Counted from the first letter of the stretch, positions 53,347 to 62,215 are shown. The stretch is 64,000 bases of DNA from Solimonas sp. (GCA_030149365.1 JASBRP010000026.1:124001-188000); one strand, 5' to 3'. The notes: generated by a model from the sequence alone, not told the origin. Made by a program: numbers and translations.

Positions 53347-54345
53347 ATGAATCGCGTCCTCGTCCCGCGCAACCTGAGCCCGCAATCCCTGCCGCCGCAT
53401 CCGGACGGCGGGAGCCTGCACGCGCTCAAGGGCCGCAGCATGGGCACCACTTGGTCGGTGCTGCTGGTGGCGCCGGCGGAGGACCTGCGCTGGCTCGGTG
53501 CCGGCGTGCAGCAGGAGCTGGATCGCGTGGTGGCGCAGATGAGCCACTGGGAGCCGGACTCCGACCTGTGCCGCTACAACGCCGCCGTGCCCGGCAGCTG
53601 GCATGCGCTGCCGGCGGAATTCCTGGAGGTACTGGAAGCGGCGCGGGAGTGCGCGCAGGTCAGCGACGGCGCCTTCGATCCCACCATTGGTCCCCTGGTC
53701 GATGCCTGGGGCTTCGGCCCGGTGCCGCACCGCGGCCGCCCACCCTCCGAGAGCGAGATCGAGGCGGCGCGGGCACGCATCGGTTGGCAGCGCCTGCAGC
53801 TCGACGATGCGGGCAGGCGCCTGCTGCAGCCGGGTGGTCTGCAGCTGGACTTCTCCTCCATCGCCAAGGGCTATGCCGTGGACCAGCTGGCGCGCTATCT
53901 CGGCCGTGCCGGTGTCGATCACTGGCTGGTGGAGGTCGGCGGCGAGTTACGCGGGCAGGGCTGCAAGCCGGATGGCCAACCCTGGTGGGTGGAGTTGGAG
54001 CGTGTCGGCGAAGAGCTGCCGCATACGGTGCTGGCCCTGCATGGCCTGGCGGTGGCCACCTCCGGCGACTATCGCCGCTACTTCGAACATGAAGGCCGGC
54101 GGTATGCGCATACGCTGGACCCGCGCAGCGGCTGGCCGGTGACCCATGCGTTGGCGTCGGTCACGGTGCTGCACCCCGAATGCATGCCGGCCGATGCCCT
54201 GGCGACCGTGCTGGGCGTGCTGGAACCTGAAGAGGCCTACGAATTCGCCACGCGGCACGGCTTTGCCGCGCAGTTCGTGCTGCGCAGCGGCGCGGGCTTC
54301 ATCGAGCGCCTGACGCCGGCTTTCGAGGCGCTGGCCAGTGACTGA
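53347..54345 (+). CDS. apbE: FAD:protein FMN transferase (ApbE)
   Basis: This 332-residue enzyme transfers FMN from FAD to Ser/Thr of target proteins. Family motifs are RSMGTTWSV near the start, SHWEPDSDLCRYN, DGAFDPTIGPLVDAWGFG, LDFSSIAKGYAVDQLA and VEVGGELRGQG, then TSGDYRRYFEHEG and the magnesium/FAD-binding HTLDPRSGWPV. ATG 53347 has no good Shine-Dalgarno. No signal peptide or lipobox is present at any plausible start, whereas most ApbE proteins are periplasmic lipoproteins, so this one appears cytoplasmic. Its target is probably the DUF2271 protein of this operon. The stop overlaps the following gene by eight bases. Confidence 0.92.
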   Translation: MNRVLVPRNLSPQSLPPHPDGGSLHALKGRSMGTTWSVLLVAPAEDLRWLGAGVQQELDRVVAQMSHWEPDSDLCRYNAAVPGSWHALPAEFLEVLEAARECAQVSDGAFDPTIGPLVDAWGFGPVPHRGRPPSESEIEAARARIGWQRLQLDDAGRRLLQPGGLQLDFSSIAKGYAVDQLARYLGRAGVDHWLVEVGGELRGQGCKPDGQPWWVELERVGEELPHTVLALHGLAVATSGDYRRYFEHEGRRYAHTLDPRSGWPVTHALASVTVLHPECMPADALATVLGVLEPEEAYEFATRHGFAAQFVLRSGAGFIERLTPAFEALASD

Positions 54346-55861
54346 GTGGCTGACCACGGCGGACGGGCAGCGCGTTCTGAAGGCGAGTGCCGTCATCTTC
54401 GCCTGGCTGCTGCTCTGCACCTTCATCGCCTGGTCGCGCGCACGTGCGCGCCACCGCTTGCGCATGCCGGCGCCGGCCGGCAGCAGTCCCATCCTCGTTG
54501 CCTACGCCAGCCAGACCGGTTTCGCGCAGCGCCTGGCGTTGCAGACGGCGCTGTCGCTGCAGGCCAGTGGTGCGCCGGTGCAGCTGTATCCTCTGGGTGA
54601 AGTAACGGCAGGCATGCTGCAGTCCGCCGGTCGCGTGCTGTTCGTGGCCAGCACCACGGGTGAGGGTGACCCGCCCGACACCTGCATTCCCTTCGTGCGC
54701 AAGGTCATGCGTGCGGATGCGGACCTGCAGGGCCTGCACTACGGCCTGCTGGCCCTGGGCGACCGCGAGTACCGTCACTTCTGCGGCTTTGGCCAGGAAC
54801 TGGAGCGCTGGCTGCGCCAGCACGGTGCGCAGCCACTGTTCGACGCCGTGGAGGTGGACAATGCCGACGAGGGTGCCCTGCGCCACTGGCAGCATCATCT
54901 GGAACTGCTCGGCGGCGGGCAGCCCTTGCCGGACTGGAGCGCGCCCGAGTACCAGCGCTGGCGCTTGGTGGAACGCCGCCTGCTGAACCCCGGCAGCCTG
55001 GGTGGGCCGGCCTATCATCTCGCGCTGCAGCCGTTCGAGGGCGTCCCGCAGTGGAGCGCCGGCGACATCGCCGAGATCGGCCCGCGCAATGCGCCACAGC
55101 GCGTCGCCCAGGCCTTGCAGGCCATCGGCCTGCCTTCAGCCACGCCGATGCCCGACGGCGATACCCTGTCCGCCTGGCTGTCGCGCAGCCTGCTGCCGGG
55201 CAATCTAGAGGAGCTGCGAGGTGCGACGGCGTCGCAGCTTGCCGAAAGCCTCCGGGCGTTGCCGCATCGCGAATACTCGATTGCCTCGATCCCCGCCGAT
55301 GGCCGCCTGGAGCTGCTGCTGCGGCAGATGCGCCAGGCGGACGGCAGCCTGGGCCTGGGCTCCGGCTGGCTCACCGAGCACGCCGAACTGGGCGGAGAGA
55401 TCGCACTGCGCATCCGCGAGAACCCCGGCTTCCAGCCGCCGCCGGATGCCCGTCCGCTGATCCTGATTGGCAATGGAACGGGGCTGGCCGGCCTGCGCGC
55501 GCATCTCAAGGCCCGTGTTGCGGCGGGGCGCAAGCGCAATTGGCTAGTGTTCGGCGAGCGTAGCGCCGCTCACGACGCGTTCCATCGGGACGAACTCGAT
55601 GCCTGGCAGAAGGCGGGATTCCTCGAGCGCCTGGACTTGGTGTTTTCCCGTGACCAGGAGCAACGCCTCTACGTGCAGGACCGTCTGCGCGAGGCCGCGC
55701 AGGAGCTGCAGGCCTGGGTCACCGAAGGTGCCTCTGTGTACGTCTGCGGCAGCCTGGAGGGCATGGCGCCCGCGGTGGGGCGCGTTCTGGCCGATGTGTT
55801 GGGCAACGAGACCGTGGAGCGCATGCTCGAGCAGGGACGATACCGGCGCGACGTCTACTGA
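54338..55861 (+). CDS. Membrane-anchored CysJ-like diflavin reductase
   Basis: This 507-residue protein starts at GTG 54338, overlapping apbE. One N-terminal helix (about 13-33) anchors it. A flavodoxin-like domain (about 50-190: LVAYASQTGFAQ, ASTTGEGDPPD, GLLALGDREYRHFCGFGQ) binds FMN. A FAD/NAD(P)-binding reductase part (about 210-507) includes REYSIASIP, GNGTGLAGLRAHL, LVFGERSAAHDAF and VYVCGSLEGMA, matching the sulfite-reductase flavoprotein/CPR type. It lacks most of the CysJ-type connecting domain. It should accept electrons from NADPH and pass them to the PepSY protein, closing the ferric-reductase chain. It is the last gene of the operon. Confidence 0.92.
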   Translation: MTEWLTTADGQRVLKASAVIFAWLLLCTFIAWSRARARHRLRMPAPAGSSPILVAYASQTGFAQRLALQTALSLQASGAPVQLYPLGEVTAGMLQSAGRVLFVASTTGEGDPPDTCIPFVRKVMRADADLQGLHYGLLALGDREYRHFCGFGQELERWLRQHGAQPLFDAVEVDNADEGALRHWQHHLELLGGGQPLPDWSAPEYQRWRLVERRLLNPGSLGGPAYHLALQPFEGVPQWSAGDIAEIGPRNAPQRVAQALQAIGLPSATPMPDGDTLSAWLSRSLLPGNLEELRGATASQLAESLRALPHREYSIASIPADGRLELLLRQMRQADGSLGLGSGWLTEHAELGGEIALRIRENPGFQPPPDARPLILIGNGTGLAGLRAHLKARVAAGRKRNWLVFGERSAAHDAFHRDELDAWQKAGFLERLDLVFSRDQEQRLYVQDRLREAAQELQAWVTEGASVYVCGSLEGMAPAVGRVLADVLGNETVERMLEQGRYRRDVY

Positions 55862-55951
55862 ATCTCCCGGCTGGCCGTCGGGCGCCGTTCTTCCGGTTCT
55901 TGTCCCTCTGCTGTTAGGCTTGCGCGCATTGCATGGGACCGCCCATCCGCC

Positions 55952-56767
55952 ATGACGCCCGCACGCACGCCTCCCTACGCCCAGATCGAGATCACCACGA
56001 TCTGCAATTACCGCTGCTTCTATTGCGCCGGGCGCGATATGTCACAGCGACACATGCCGATGGAGAAATTCCTCGGCATCCTGCAGGGGCTGCCGGACAG
56101 CGTGCGTCAGGTCTCGTTGCAGGGCGAGGGCGAGCCCACCACGCACAACCGGTTCCGCGACATGGTGGCGGCGGTGCAGCAGCGCGGCATGACGCCTTAC
56201 ACCATCACCAATGCCAGCCTGATCCGCGATCCCCAGTGGTTCGCACAGGTCTTTCCCCTGATCGGCATCTCGATCGACACGCTGGATGCAGAACTGGCCG
56301 AATCCATCGGTCGCCTCAAGCTGCACCGTGCGCTCAAGGGCGTGGATCGGCTGATCGATGCGATGGGCGCGAAGCGCATCGTGCTGCATACGGTGGATTT
56401 CGGGCAGCCACTGGATGCGATCCTGGCCTGGGCGCAGGCCAAGGGCTTCGGCAAGCACGTGGTGCAGCCATTGCAGGGCAAGGAAGATTACGTGCGCAGC
56501 TACCGGTACAAGCCGCCACCGCGGGAGCTGCCTGCCGAACTGCCGTTTGCGCTGCAGTGCCGGTACCTGGAGCACGACCATACGAGCTACTACACGCTCG
56601 ATGGCCTCGAGCTGCCTTGCTGCTTCATCAAGGACACCAAGTCTTTCAGCTCCGCAGCCGATTTGCGTACCTCCCTGGCGGCTGGCCATGTACCGCCTTC
56701 TTGTTCCGGCTGTCGCGAAGTCCGGCGTGCCGAGGGGCAAGCCACCGCATCGGTGGCCGTACGCTGA
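55952..56767 (+). CDS. Radical SAM protein with C-terminal cysteine cluster
   Basis: This 271-residue protein binds a [4Fe-4S] cluster through CxxxCxxC at Cys18, Cys22 and Cys25 (CNYRCFYC) and has the GEGEPTTH SAM-binding segment (about 62-69), as in the SPASM/twitch group. Further Cys in the C-terminal part (LQCRYL, LPCCFI, SCSGCREV) could hold an auxiliary cluster. The gene order places a 144-residue unknown protein directly downstream. Its substrate is unknown; related proteins modify peptides or carbohydrates. It is 90 bases after the reductase operon. Confidence 0.88.
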   Translation: MTPARTPPYAQIEITTICNYRCFYCAGRDMSQRHMPMEKFLGILQGLPDSVRQVSLQGEGEPTTHNRFRDMVAAVQQRGMTPYTITNASLIRDPQWFAQVFPLIGISIDTLDAELAESIGRLKLHRALKGVDRLIDAMGAKRIVLHTVDFGQPLDAILAWAQAKGFGKHVVQPLQGKEDYVRSYRYKPPPRELPAELPFALQCRYLEHDHTSYYTLDGLELPCCFIKDTKSFSSAADLRTSLAAGHVPPSCSGCREVRRAEGQATASVAVR

Positions 56768-56789
56768 ACGGTACCCGGAAGCCGCAGAC

Positions 56790-57224
56790 GTGAAATACCT
56801 GCGGCAGGATGAGCGCCAGACCTGGCTGCTGGATGACTACCTGGCTCATGTGGCCTCCATCTCGGAGGGCTGGCCGGACGACCTGAAGGATCTGGCCTCG
56901 CTGCGGCGACTCCACTTGAGCGAGCGCGGTAGCCTGCATGACTCCTGGCTGCAGAGCAGCCGTATCGACTTGGGCGACCTGCGCCAGGACCATGCTGAAA
57001 CGAGTATCGAGATCGTACTGTTGGGCCCCTATCACGACCGGCACTTCAGGCTGCGCTACCTGGGTGTCGCGGAATACCGGCTGGATTCGCAGGAGCCGCG
57101 CGATGATCTGCTCGTGCATGAAATCCACCGCGAGGGCGATCTCTGGGTACACGAGATGCTGTTCGCCAGCGGCAGCACGGTCCATATCCGCTGCCGGTCG
57201 ATGGAGTTCCGGGAATCGATGTAA
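56790..57224 (+). CDS. Unknown 144-residue protein behind the radical SAM gene
   Basis: The start is GTG 56790 with GGAAG upstream (KYLRQDERQTWLLDDYLAH); a longer frame upstream overlaps the radical SAM gene and is rejected. The family is not recognised. The N-terminal third is helical; the rest is beta-rich (SIEIVLLGPYHDRHFRLRY, VHEMLFASGSTVHIRCRS). It has no signal peptide. It is 22 bases downstream of the radical SAM gene, so the two may be co-transcribed. It could be a partner or merely an adjacent gene. Confidence 0.7.
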   Translation: MKYLRQDERQTWLLDDYLAHVASISEGWPDDLKDLASLRRLHLSERGSLHDSWLQSSRIDLGDLRQDHAETSIEIVLLGPYHDRHFRLRYLGVAEYRLDSQEPRDDLLVHEIHREGDLWVHEMLFASGSTVHIRCRSMEFRESM

Positions 57225-57271
57225 ATCCTGAGCCCATGGCCTATCGAGAGACCCGCCCTATGCGCCCTGTG

Positions 57272-57316
57272 CCCCGGCCGCTCGCACTTTGACACGCTCA
57301 GTGCGAACGGCCGGGG
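57272..57316. other. Large hairpin between convergent genes
   Basis: CCCCGGCCGCTCGCAC / GTGCGAACGGCCGGGG pair with a single mismatch around a 13-base loop. No T run follows on either strand, so a plain intrinsic terminator is doubtful; it might stabilise 3' ends of the two converging transcripts. Confidence 0.6.
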
Positions 57317-57329
57317 AAAAGTGAAAGGC

Positions 57330-57800
57330 TCAGCTTTTCGCCTTCTTCGCCGAGATGTACATGGCGATGTCGGCCTCCATCACCACTTCCTGCGCCTCGT
57401 TGCGCACACGCACCGGCACCACGATGTCACCGATGAAGTCGGCCGCGAGCGGCTGTGGTAGCTCGGCGCGTGCCACCAGGTCCGTGCTGCCTTGCTTCAG
57501 GTAGCGCACTGTCATGCCGCGCGGGATCCAGCGCAGGCCGCGGGGCAGGGAGGTTTCCATCATCGTACCCGCCGCCAGTTCGGCCATGGCGCACATGGCG
57601 ATGGCGTTCACCGAGCCCAGGTGGTTGTGCACCTTGCGCTGGTTGCGGACGAAGACCTCGGCCAGGCCGGGCTTCAGCTCGCGGAAGGTCGGCGAGATCG
57701 AGGCGAAGTAGGGGGCGCGCCAGGTCACGGCGCGCGAGAACAGCTTGCGGCCGAGCGGGTATCGGCTCAGGCGGGAGAAGGTTTGGGCCAGCTGGGTCAT
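57330..57800 (-). CDS. DUF4442 hotdog-fold protein
   Basis: This 156-residue protein starts at ATG 57800, eight bases after the hydrolase stop; a TTG at 57812 overlaps that stop and is less likely. It has the hotdog thioesterase fold of DUF4442, seen in VFVRNQRKVHNHLGSVNAIAMCAMAELAAG, where His and Asn occupy the region of the active site. It probably acts on acyl-CoA or acyl-ACP. The pairing with an alpha/beta hydrolase suggests lipid metabolism, but the substrate cannot be told. Confidence 0.88.
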   Translation of the reverse strand: MTQLAQTFSRLSRYPLGRKLFSRAVTWRAPYFASISPTFRELKPGLAEVFVRNQRKVHNHLGSVNAIAMCAMAELAAGTMMETSLPRGLRWIPRGMTVRYLKQGSTDLVARAELPQPLAADFIGDIVVPVRVRNEAQEVVMEADIAMYISAKKAKS

Positions 57801-57808
57801 GGGAGTGC

Positions 57809-58696
57809 TCAAGGGGAAGGGGAATTCGTCTGGGGCAGGCGCAGGGCCTGGGCCAGCCAGTCCGCCGTTTCCTGCCAGGCCGCCTGCGGCATGCTGGGGC
57901 GGAAGAAGCCGAAGTGGCTGATCTGGTGCAGGCCGTGATCAGCCGGCTGCAGCACGCGCACCTCGGTGCGTGCGTTGCGGTAGAAGCCGGCGAGTGCCTG
58001 CACGGCCCTGAGCGGGGCGTAGAACATGTCGTCGCCGATCGCGTAGAAGCGCATCGGGCCGCGATAGGACGCGAAGTGTTGGCGGATCGGCTGGCCGCTG
58101 CGGTGGGTGATGTAGTCGGGGTGGCGGCACCAGCTGGCCCACTGCAGGGCGATGCCGGCCGGCAACTCGGTGCCGAATACGGCCGGCGGCAACTTGCCGA
58201 ACAGCGCGACGGAGCCGGGCAGCACCACGTGCCACAGCGCCGCCATCACCGGTCGCAGGCGCTGCGGCCAGTGGCCCCAGTAGCCGCTCTGGGAGGCGAT
58301 GGACAGCGCCGCCTTGGCCAGGTGGTTGTTGTCGGCCAGACCCAGCATCTGGCCGCCGGCGGAATGACCCATGGCGGCCAGCGGCAGTCCGGGATAGCGC
58401 GCGGACAGCCAGCCCAGGGTGGCGGCCAGGTCATGCTCGCCCCAGTGGCGCATGCGCAGGGACGCGCCGCTCACCTGCATCGGCCAGACGCTCTGGCCGA
58501 TGCCGCGGTAGTCATAGGTCAGCACGGCAAAGCCGCGCTCTGCCAGGAACTTCGCATAGGCGGAGTAGTAACGGCGCGGGACGCCGGTGGCGGCGTTGAT
58601 CTGCACTGCGGCGCGCGGCAGGTTCTCGGGCTCGTAGAGCGTGGCGGCGAGCGGGTGGCCGTCGCGGGACTCCAGGGTGGTGTGAATTTCGCGCAA
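57809..58696 (-). CDS. Alpha/beta hydrolase
   Basis: This 295-residue protein has a serine nucleophile elbow GHSAGG (about residues 110-115), oxyanion segment INAATGVPRRYYSAYAKFLAE and YDYRGIGQS, and a likely catalytic His in ADHGLHQISHFG near the end. The start is TTG 58696, preceded by AGGAG at seven bases; a TTG five codons earlier is the alternative. The family includes esterases and lipases. It is first in a two-gene unit with the DUF4442 protein. Confidence 0.88.
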   Translation of the reverse strand: MREIHTTLESRDGHPLAATLYEPENLPRAAVQINAATGVPRRYYSAYAKFLAERGFAVLTYDYRGIGQSVWPMQVSGASLRMRHWGEHDLAATLGWLSARYPGLPLAAMGHSAGGQMLGLADNNHLAKAALSIASQSGYWGHWPQRLRPVMAALWHVVLPGSVALFGKLPPAVFGTELPAGIALQWASWCRHPDYITHRSGQPIRQHFASYRGPMRFYAIGDDMFYAPLRAVQALAGFYRNARTEVRVLQPADHGLHQISHFGFFRPSMPQAAWQETADWLAQALRLPQTNSPSP

Positions 58697-58787
58697 GTTC
58701 GCGCTCCTCAATGGATTGAGGCTTCAGGCTAGGCCTGCGCGCGCGGGGCGACAAACGAAATCCCGGAGGCTTTCGGGTGAACTCAGT

Positions 58788-59693
58788 TCACTTGAAGAGG
58801 CTGCCGGAGGCCAGCAAGGACTTGAGCCAGTCGCGGAAGGCCGCCACCTCCGGCCGGTCGGCGTCGCGGGCGCGGTGCAGCAGGTAGTAGCCCTGTGGCA
58901 CCTCGATCTTCAGCTGCGGCCAGGGCGCCGCGAGGCGCCGGCGCTTGAGCAACGGGTCCACCATCGGCATCAGGCCCAGCGCCAGGCCCAGGCCCTGTTC
59001 GGCCGCGCGCAGGATGGCCAGGTAGCTGTCGAGCCAGATGTCGCGCTTGCCCTTGCCCAGGGTGACCCCGGCGGCCTGCGACCACATGGCCCAGCCCTCG
59101 GCCATCGGTGAGGAGTGGATCAGCGAGATCTCGCCCAGGTCGGCGGGGCTGCGCTTGCGCAACTCGCGGGCCAGGGCAGGGGTGCAGACCGGCAGGGCCC
59201 ACATGGTCAGCAGGTGCTCAGCGGTCAGTTGCGGCCAATGGCCGTCGCCGAAGCGCAGCGCCAGGTCGAGGTCCTCGTGCAGCAGGTCCACCGGACGCAG
59301 GTTGGTGTCGATGCGCACATCGATGTCCGGATGCGCTTCCTGGAACGAGGGCAGGGCCGGCAGGATCAGCTCGCTGGCGATGAACGGGCCCATGCTGACC
59401 TTGAGGCTGGCCCGGGCATGGCGCTGCACCACGCGATGGCTGCCGTCGCGCAGACGCTGCAGGGTATCTCGCACCACGGCGAGGTAGGCCTTGCCGCCGT
59501 CGGACAACTCCAGGGAACGGTTGCCGCGGCGGAACAGCTCGAAGCCGAGGAAGGCCTCCAGCGCCTTGATCTGGTGGCTGATCGCCGAGGGTGTCAGGTG
59601 CAGCTCTTCCGCCGCCAGCTTGAACGACAGCCGCCGCGCCGAGGCCTCGAAGGCTTCGAGCGTGTGCAGCGGCGGCAGGCGGCGGAATTTCAT
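58788..59693 (-). CDS. LysR-family transcriptional regulator (GcvA-like)
   Basis: This 301-residue regulator starts at ATG 59693. The winged helix-turn-helix is at about residues 5-62 (RLPPLHTLEAFEASARRLSF, KLAAEELHLTPSAISHQIKALE), and the rest is the inducer-binding domain with SMGPFIASELILPAL and DTNLRPVDLLHEDLDLALRFG. The N-terminus resembles GcvA/AmpR-type members. LysR proteins often control divergent or adjacent genes, but here both neighbours run in the same direction, so the target is unclear. Confidence 0.92.
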   Translation of the reverse strand: MKFRRLPPLHTLEAFEASARRLSFKLAAEELHLTPSAISHQIKALEAFLGFELFRRGNRSLELSDGGKAYLAVVRDTLQRLRDGSHRVVQRHARASLKVSMGPFIASELILPALPSFQEAHPDIDVRIDTNLRPVDLLHEDLDLALRFGDGHWPQLTAEHLLTMWALPVCTPALARELRKRSPADLGEISLIHSSPMAEGWAMWSQAAGVTLGKGKRDIWLDSYLAILRAAEQGLGLALGLMPMVDPLLKRRRLAAPWPQLKIEVPQGYYLLHRARDADRPEVAAFRDWLKSLLASGSLFK

Positions 59694-59716
59694 CGGGGAC
59701 AATTGTAGCGGGCATG

Positions 59717-59749
59717 AAAAAGCCCGGCGTCGCTAGGCGAGGCCGGGCT
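59717..59749 (-). terminator. Intrinsic terminator after the acyl-CoA synthetase gene
   Basis: AGCCCGGC and GCCGGGCT pair around a 13-base loop and the minus strand continues TTTTT. It lies about 20 bases after the stop at 59767. Confidence 0.88.
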
Positions 59750-59766
59750 GGTCCAGACAGGAGGGA

Positions 59767-61446
59767 TCAGTTCTCCCAGATGACCGTCTTGCGCGACCCG
59801 AACCACTGGTCGACGTTGGGCTCGTAGCGCTTTTCGATGATGTTGCGGCGGATCTTCATCGTGGGCGTCAGGAAGCCGTTGTCGATGTTCCAGGTGTCCT
59901 TCACCACCACGGTGAACTGGATCTGCTCATGCGGGTCCAGAGTCTCGTTGACCTGTTCCATCAGCGAGGTCAGCTCGGTGCCGATCTCGGCGCGGTCGCC
60001 GCCTGCGGCGATGTGCTTGCGCGCATCCTCCGACAGCAGCACCAGGGCGAAGGTCGCCGGCTGGTTGGCGCCGCCGATGCAGACCGCCTCGATCTTCGGG
60101 TGGCTGCCGAGCTTGTTCTCGATGGGCACGGGGGCTACGTACTTGCCCTTGCTGGTCTTGAACAGTTCCTTGACGCGGCCGGTGATGCGCAGGCGGCCCT
60201 GCTCGTCGATCTCGCCCATGTCGCCAGTCTTGAAGAAGCCGTCCTCGGTGTAGCACTCGGCGGTCTTCTCGGGCTCCTTGTAGTAGCCCAGCATCTGCGC
60301 CGGGCTCTTCACCAGGATCTCGCTGTTGTCGCCGATGCGACAGGACACGCCGAGGTTGGTGGGGCCGACGTAGCCCACGCGGGCGTTGCCCGGGCGGGTG
60401 AAGTGGGAGTAGGCGAAGTTCTCGCTCATGCCATAGGCCTCCAGCAGCTCCAGGCCCAGGCTGCGGTACCAGGAGACGGTGGGCGGCGGCAGCGGCGCGG
60501 CGCCGGTGAAGGCCACGCGCACGGAGTCCAGGCCCAGCTGCTCGAGGATCTTGCGCTTCACCTTCTTGCCGAGGAAGGGAATGCTGAACAGGACCTTCTG
60601 CTTCTTCAGCGGCAGCTTGTCGAGCACGCCGAGCTGGAACTTGGTCCACAGGCGCGGCACCGAGAAGAAGATCGTCGGGCGGGCGCGGCGCAGGTCGGTG
60701 ACGAAGGTTTCCAACGATTCGGCGAAGAACACGTGGAAGCCGTGGTAGGTCGAGTTGTTCTCCACCACCAGGCGCTCGGCGACGTGCGCCAGCGGCAGGT
60801 AGGACAGCATGCGGTCATGCTGGTTGGCGGGGATGACGTCGCGCATCATCGTGCCGCAGACGTTGAACGAGCGGAACGTCTGCATCACGCCCTTGGGCTG
60901 GCCGGTGCTGCCCGAGGTGTAGACGATGGTGGCCATCTCGTCGAGCGGCCGGTCGGGCTCGCCCTGCAGCGGCGCGGTCCTGGCGATGATCTCTTCCCAC
61001 TGGCTGCCGGGTGCGCTGGCGGGCGCCAGCGGCAGCTTGATGGTCGGCATGTCGGCCGGGACGCCGGCCTTCATCTGCTCCCACTCGTCGAGCTTGCCGA
61101 TGAACAGCAGCTTGGACTCGCTGTGGTCCAGGATGTAGCGCACGGTCTCGGCATTGAGCGTGGGGTACAGCGGCACGCTGACGTGGCCGGACATCATGAT
61201 GGCCCAGTCGGCCAGCATCCAGTGCGCGGTGTTCTTGGCCAGGATCGCGACCTGGCTCTTCGGCGGCAGGTTCAGCGACTGCAGGTGTGCCGCCATGCGG
61301 CGGGCCTCGTCCATGGCCTGCTTCCAGGTGTAGTCCACCACCTTGCCGCCGCCCACGGGCTGGGTCAGGTGGATGGTGTCGGGAGTGGTCTTCTCCCAGT
61401 GGTACAGGCAGGCCAGCGGCGTGCGGGCGTCGTTGGTCTTGCTCAT
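59767..61446 (-). CDS. AMP-dependent acyl-CoA synthetase (long-chain type)
   Basis: This 559-residue enzyme activates fatty acids with ATP and CoA. The AMP-binding motif is YTSGSTGQPKGV (about residues 171-182), followed by YLPLAHVAER, FSVPRLWTKFQ, LEAYGMSEN, and the hinge region GFFKTGDMGEIDEQGRLRITGR. The C-terminus (GFLTPTMKIRRNIIEKRY) is that of the bacterial long-chain group that lacks the usual Lys-rich helper. Its ATG overlaps the TetR gene stop, so regulator and enzyme form one transcript and the regulator probably controls itself and this enzyme. Confidence 0.94.
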   Translation of the reverse strand: MSKTNDARTPLACLYHWEKTTPDTIHLTQPVGGGKVVDYTWKQAMDEARRMAAHLQSLNLPPKSQVAILAKNTAHWMLADWAIMMSGHVSVPLYPTLNAETVRYILDHSESKLLFIGKLDEWEQMKAGVPADMPTIKLPLAPASAPGSQWEEIIARTAPLQGEPDRPLDEMATIVYTSGSTGQPKGVMQTFRSFNVCGTMMRDVIPANQHDRMLSYLPLAHVAERLVVENNSTYHGFHVFFAESLETFVTDLRRARPTIFFSVPRLWTKFQLGVLDKLPLKKQKVLFSIPFLGKKVKRKILEQLGLDSVRVAFTGAAPLPPPTVSWYRSLGLELLEAYGMSENFAYSHFTRPGNARVGYVGPTNLGVSCRIGDNSEILVKSPAQMLGYYKEPEKTAECYTEDGFFKTGDMGEIDEQGRLRITGRVKELFKTSKGKYVAPVPIENKLGSHPKIEAVCIGGANQPATFALVLLSEDARKHIAAGGDRAEIGTELTSLMEQVNETLDPHEQIQFTVVVKDTWNIDNGFLTPTMKIRRNIIEKRYEPNVDQWFGSRKTVIWEN

Positions 61447-62120
61447 GCTTTTCTCCTCGGTTTGCTTTTATTCGCTTGCACAGCGGGTGATGCGGATGCC
61501 GTATCCACGTACGGCATCAGGAAGCCGATCATGGCGGCCACCGCGGCGTCGCGGTAGGCCGGCGTGATCGAGCCGTGTTCGAAGTAGGAGCGGCGGAAAC
61601 AGGCGGTGGCGATGTCCACCGACAGCGTCGTCACGTCCGGTTGCCCCTTCGGCAGCCTGACCCCCTTGTCCTTCCACACCGCGCGACCCAGGTCGCCCAG
61701 GTGCTTGATGGTCATTTCCTGGGCGCGGAAGCTGTCGTCGGTGACGGCGCCGCCCAGGATCAGCAGGCGGGCCACCGGGTTGGCCTCGTAGAAGCTCACG
61801 GAATGGTCCACCACCGCGCCGATCGCCTCGCGCAGCGTCATGCCGCGCAGTTCGTCGGCACGGGCGCGGAACTGGCTCTCTATCTCGACCAGGTAACGCG
61901 CCACCAGTTCATTCAGGATGGCGTAGGGGGTGGGGAAGTAGGCGTAGATGCTGCCGCGGGTGTAGTCCAGGCGCTCGGCCAGCACCGGTACGGAAAAGCC
62001 GGACAGGCCGGCTTCCATCAGCAGTTTCTCGGCTTCGGCCAGGATACGGTCGAAACGGTCCCGTGCACGCTGCTGCGTGGGCTGGCGCGCGATGGCGAGC
62101 GGGTCCAGGGCGTCGTTCAT
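61443..62120 (-). CDS. TetR-family transcriptional repressor
   Basis: This 225-residue regulator has an N-terminal helix-turn-helix (about 20-65: RFDRILAEAEKLLMEAGLSGFSVPVLAERLDYTRGSIYAYF) typical of TetR. The C-terminal domain is a ligand-binding helical bundle with HSVSFYEANPVARLLILGG. Location upstream of an acyl-CoA synthetase gene in the same transcript suggests it senses an acyl-CoA or fatty acid and represses fatty acid activation, as FadR-type TetR proteins do. No operator could be identified confidently in the 95 bases upstream. Confidence 0.92.
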   Translation of the reverse strand: MNDALDPLAIARQPTQQRARDRFDRILAEAEKLLMEAGLSGFSVPVLAERLDYTRGSIYAYFPTPYAILNELVARYLVEIESQFRARADELRGMTLREAIGAVVDHSVSFYEANPVARLLILGGAVTDDSFRAQEMTIKHLGDLGRAVWKDKGVRLPKGQPDVTTLSVDIATACFRRSYFEHGSITPAYRDAAVAAMIGFLMPYVDTASASPAVQANKSKPRRKA

Positions 62121-62215
62121 GAGGGCCTCATAGGTTCCCCATCATAGCCGCGCCCGAGTGCCGCCGTACCGTTCGTTTAGGGCCAAGCGCAGGGCAGATC
62201 AGGCCCCGGCCGGCT

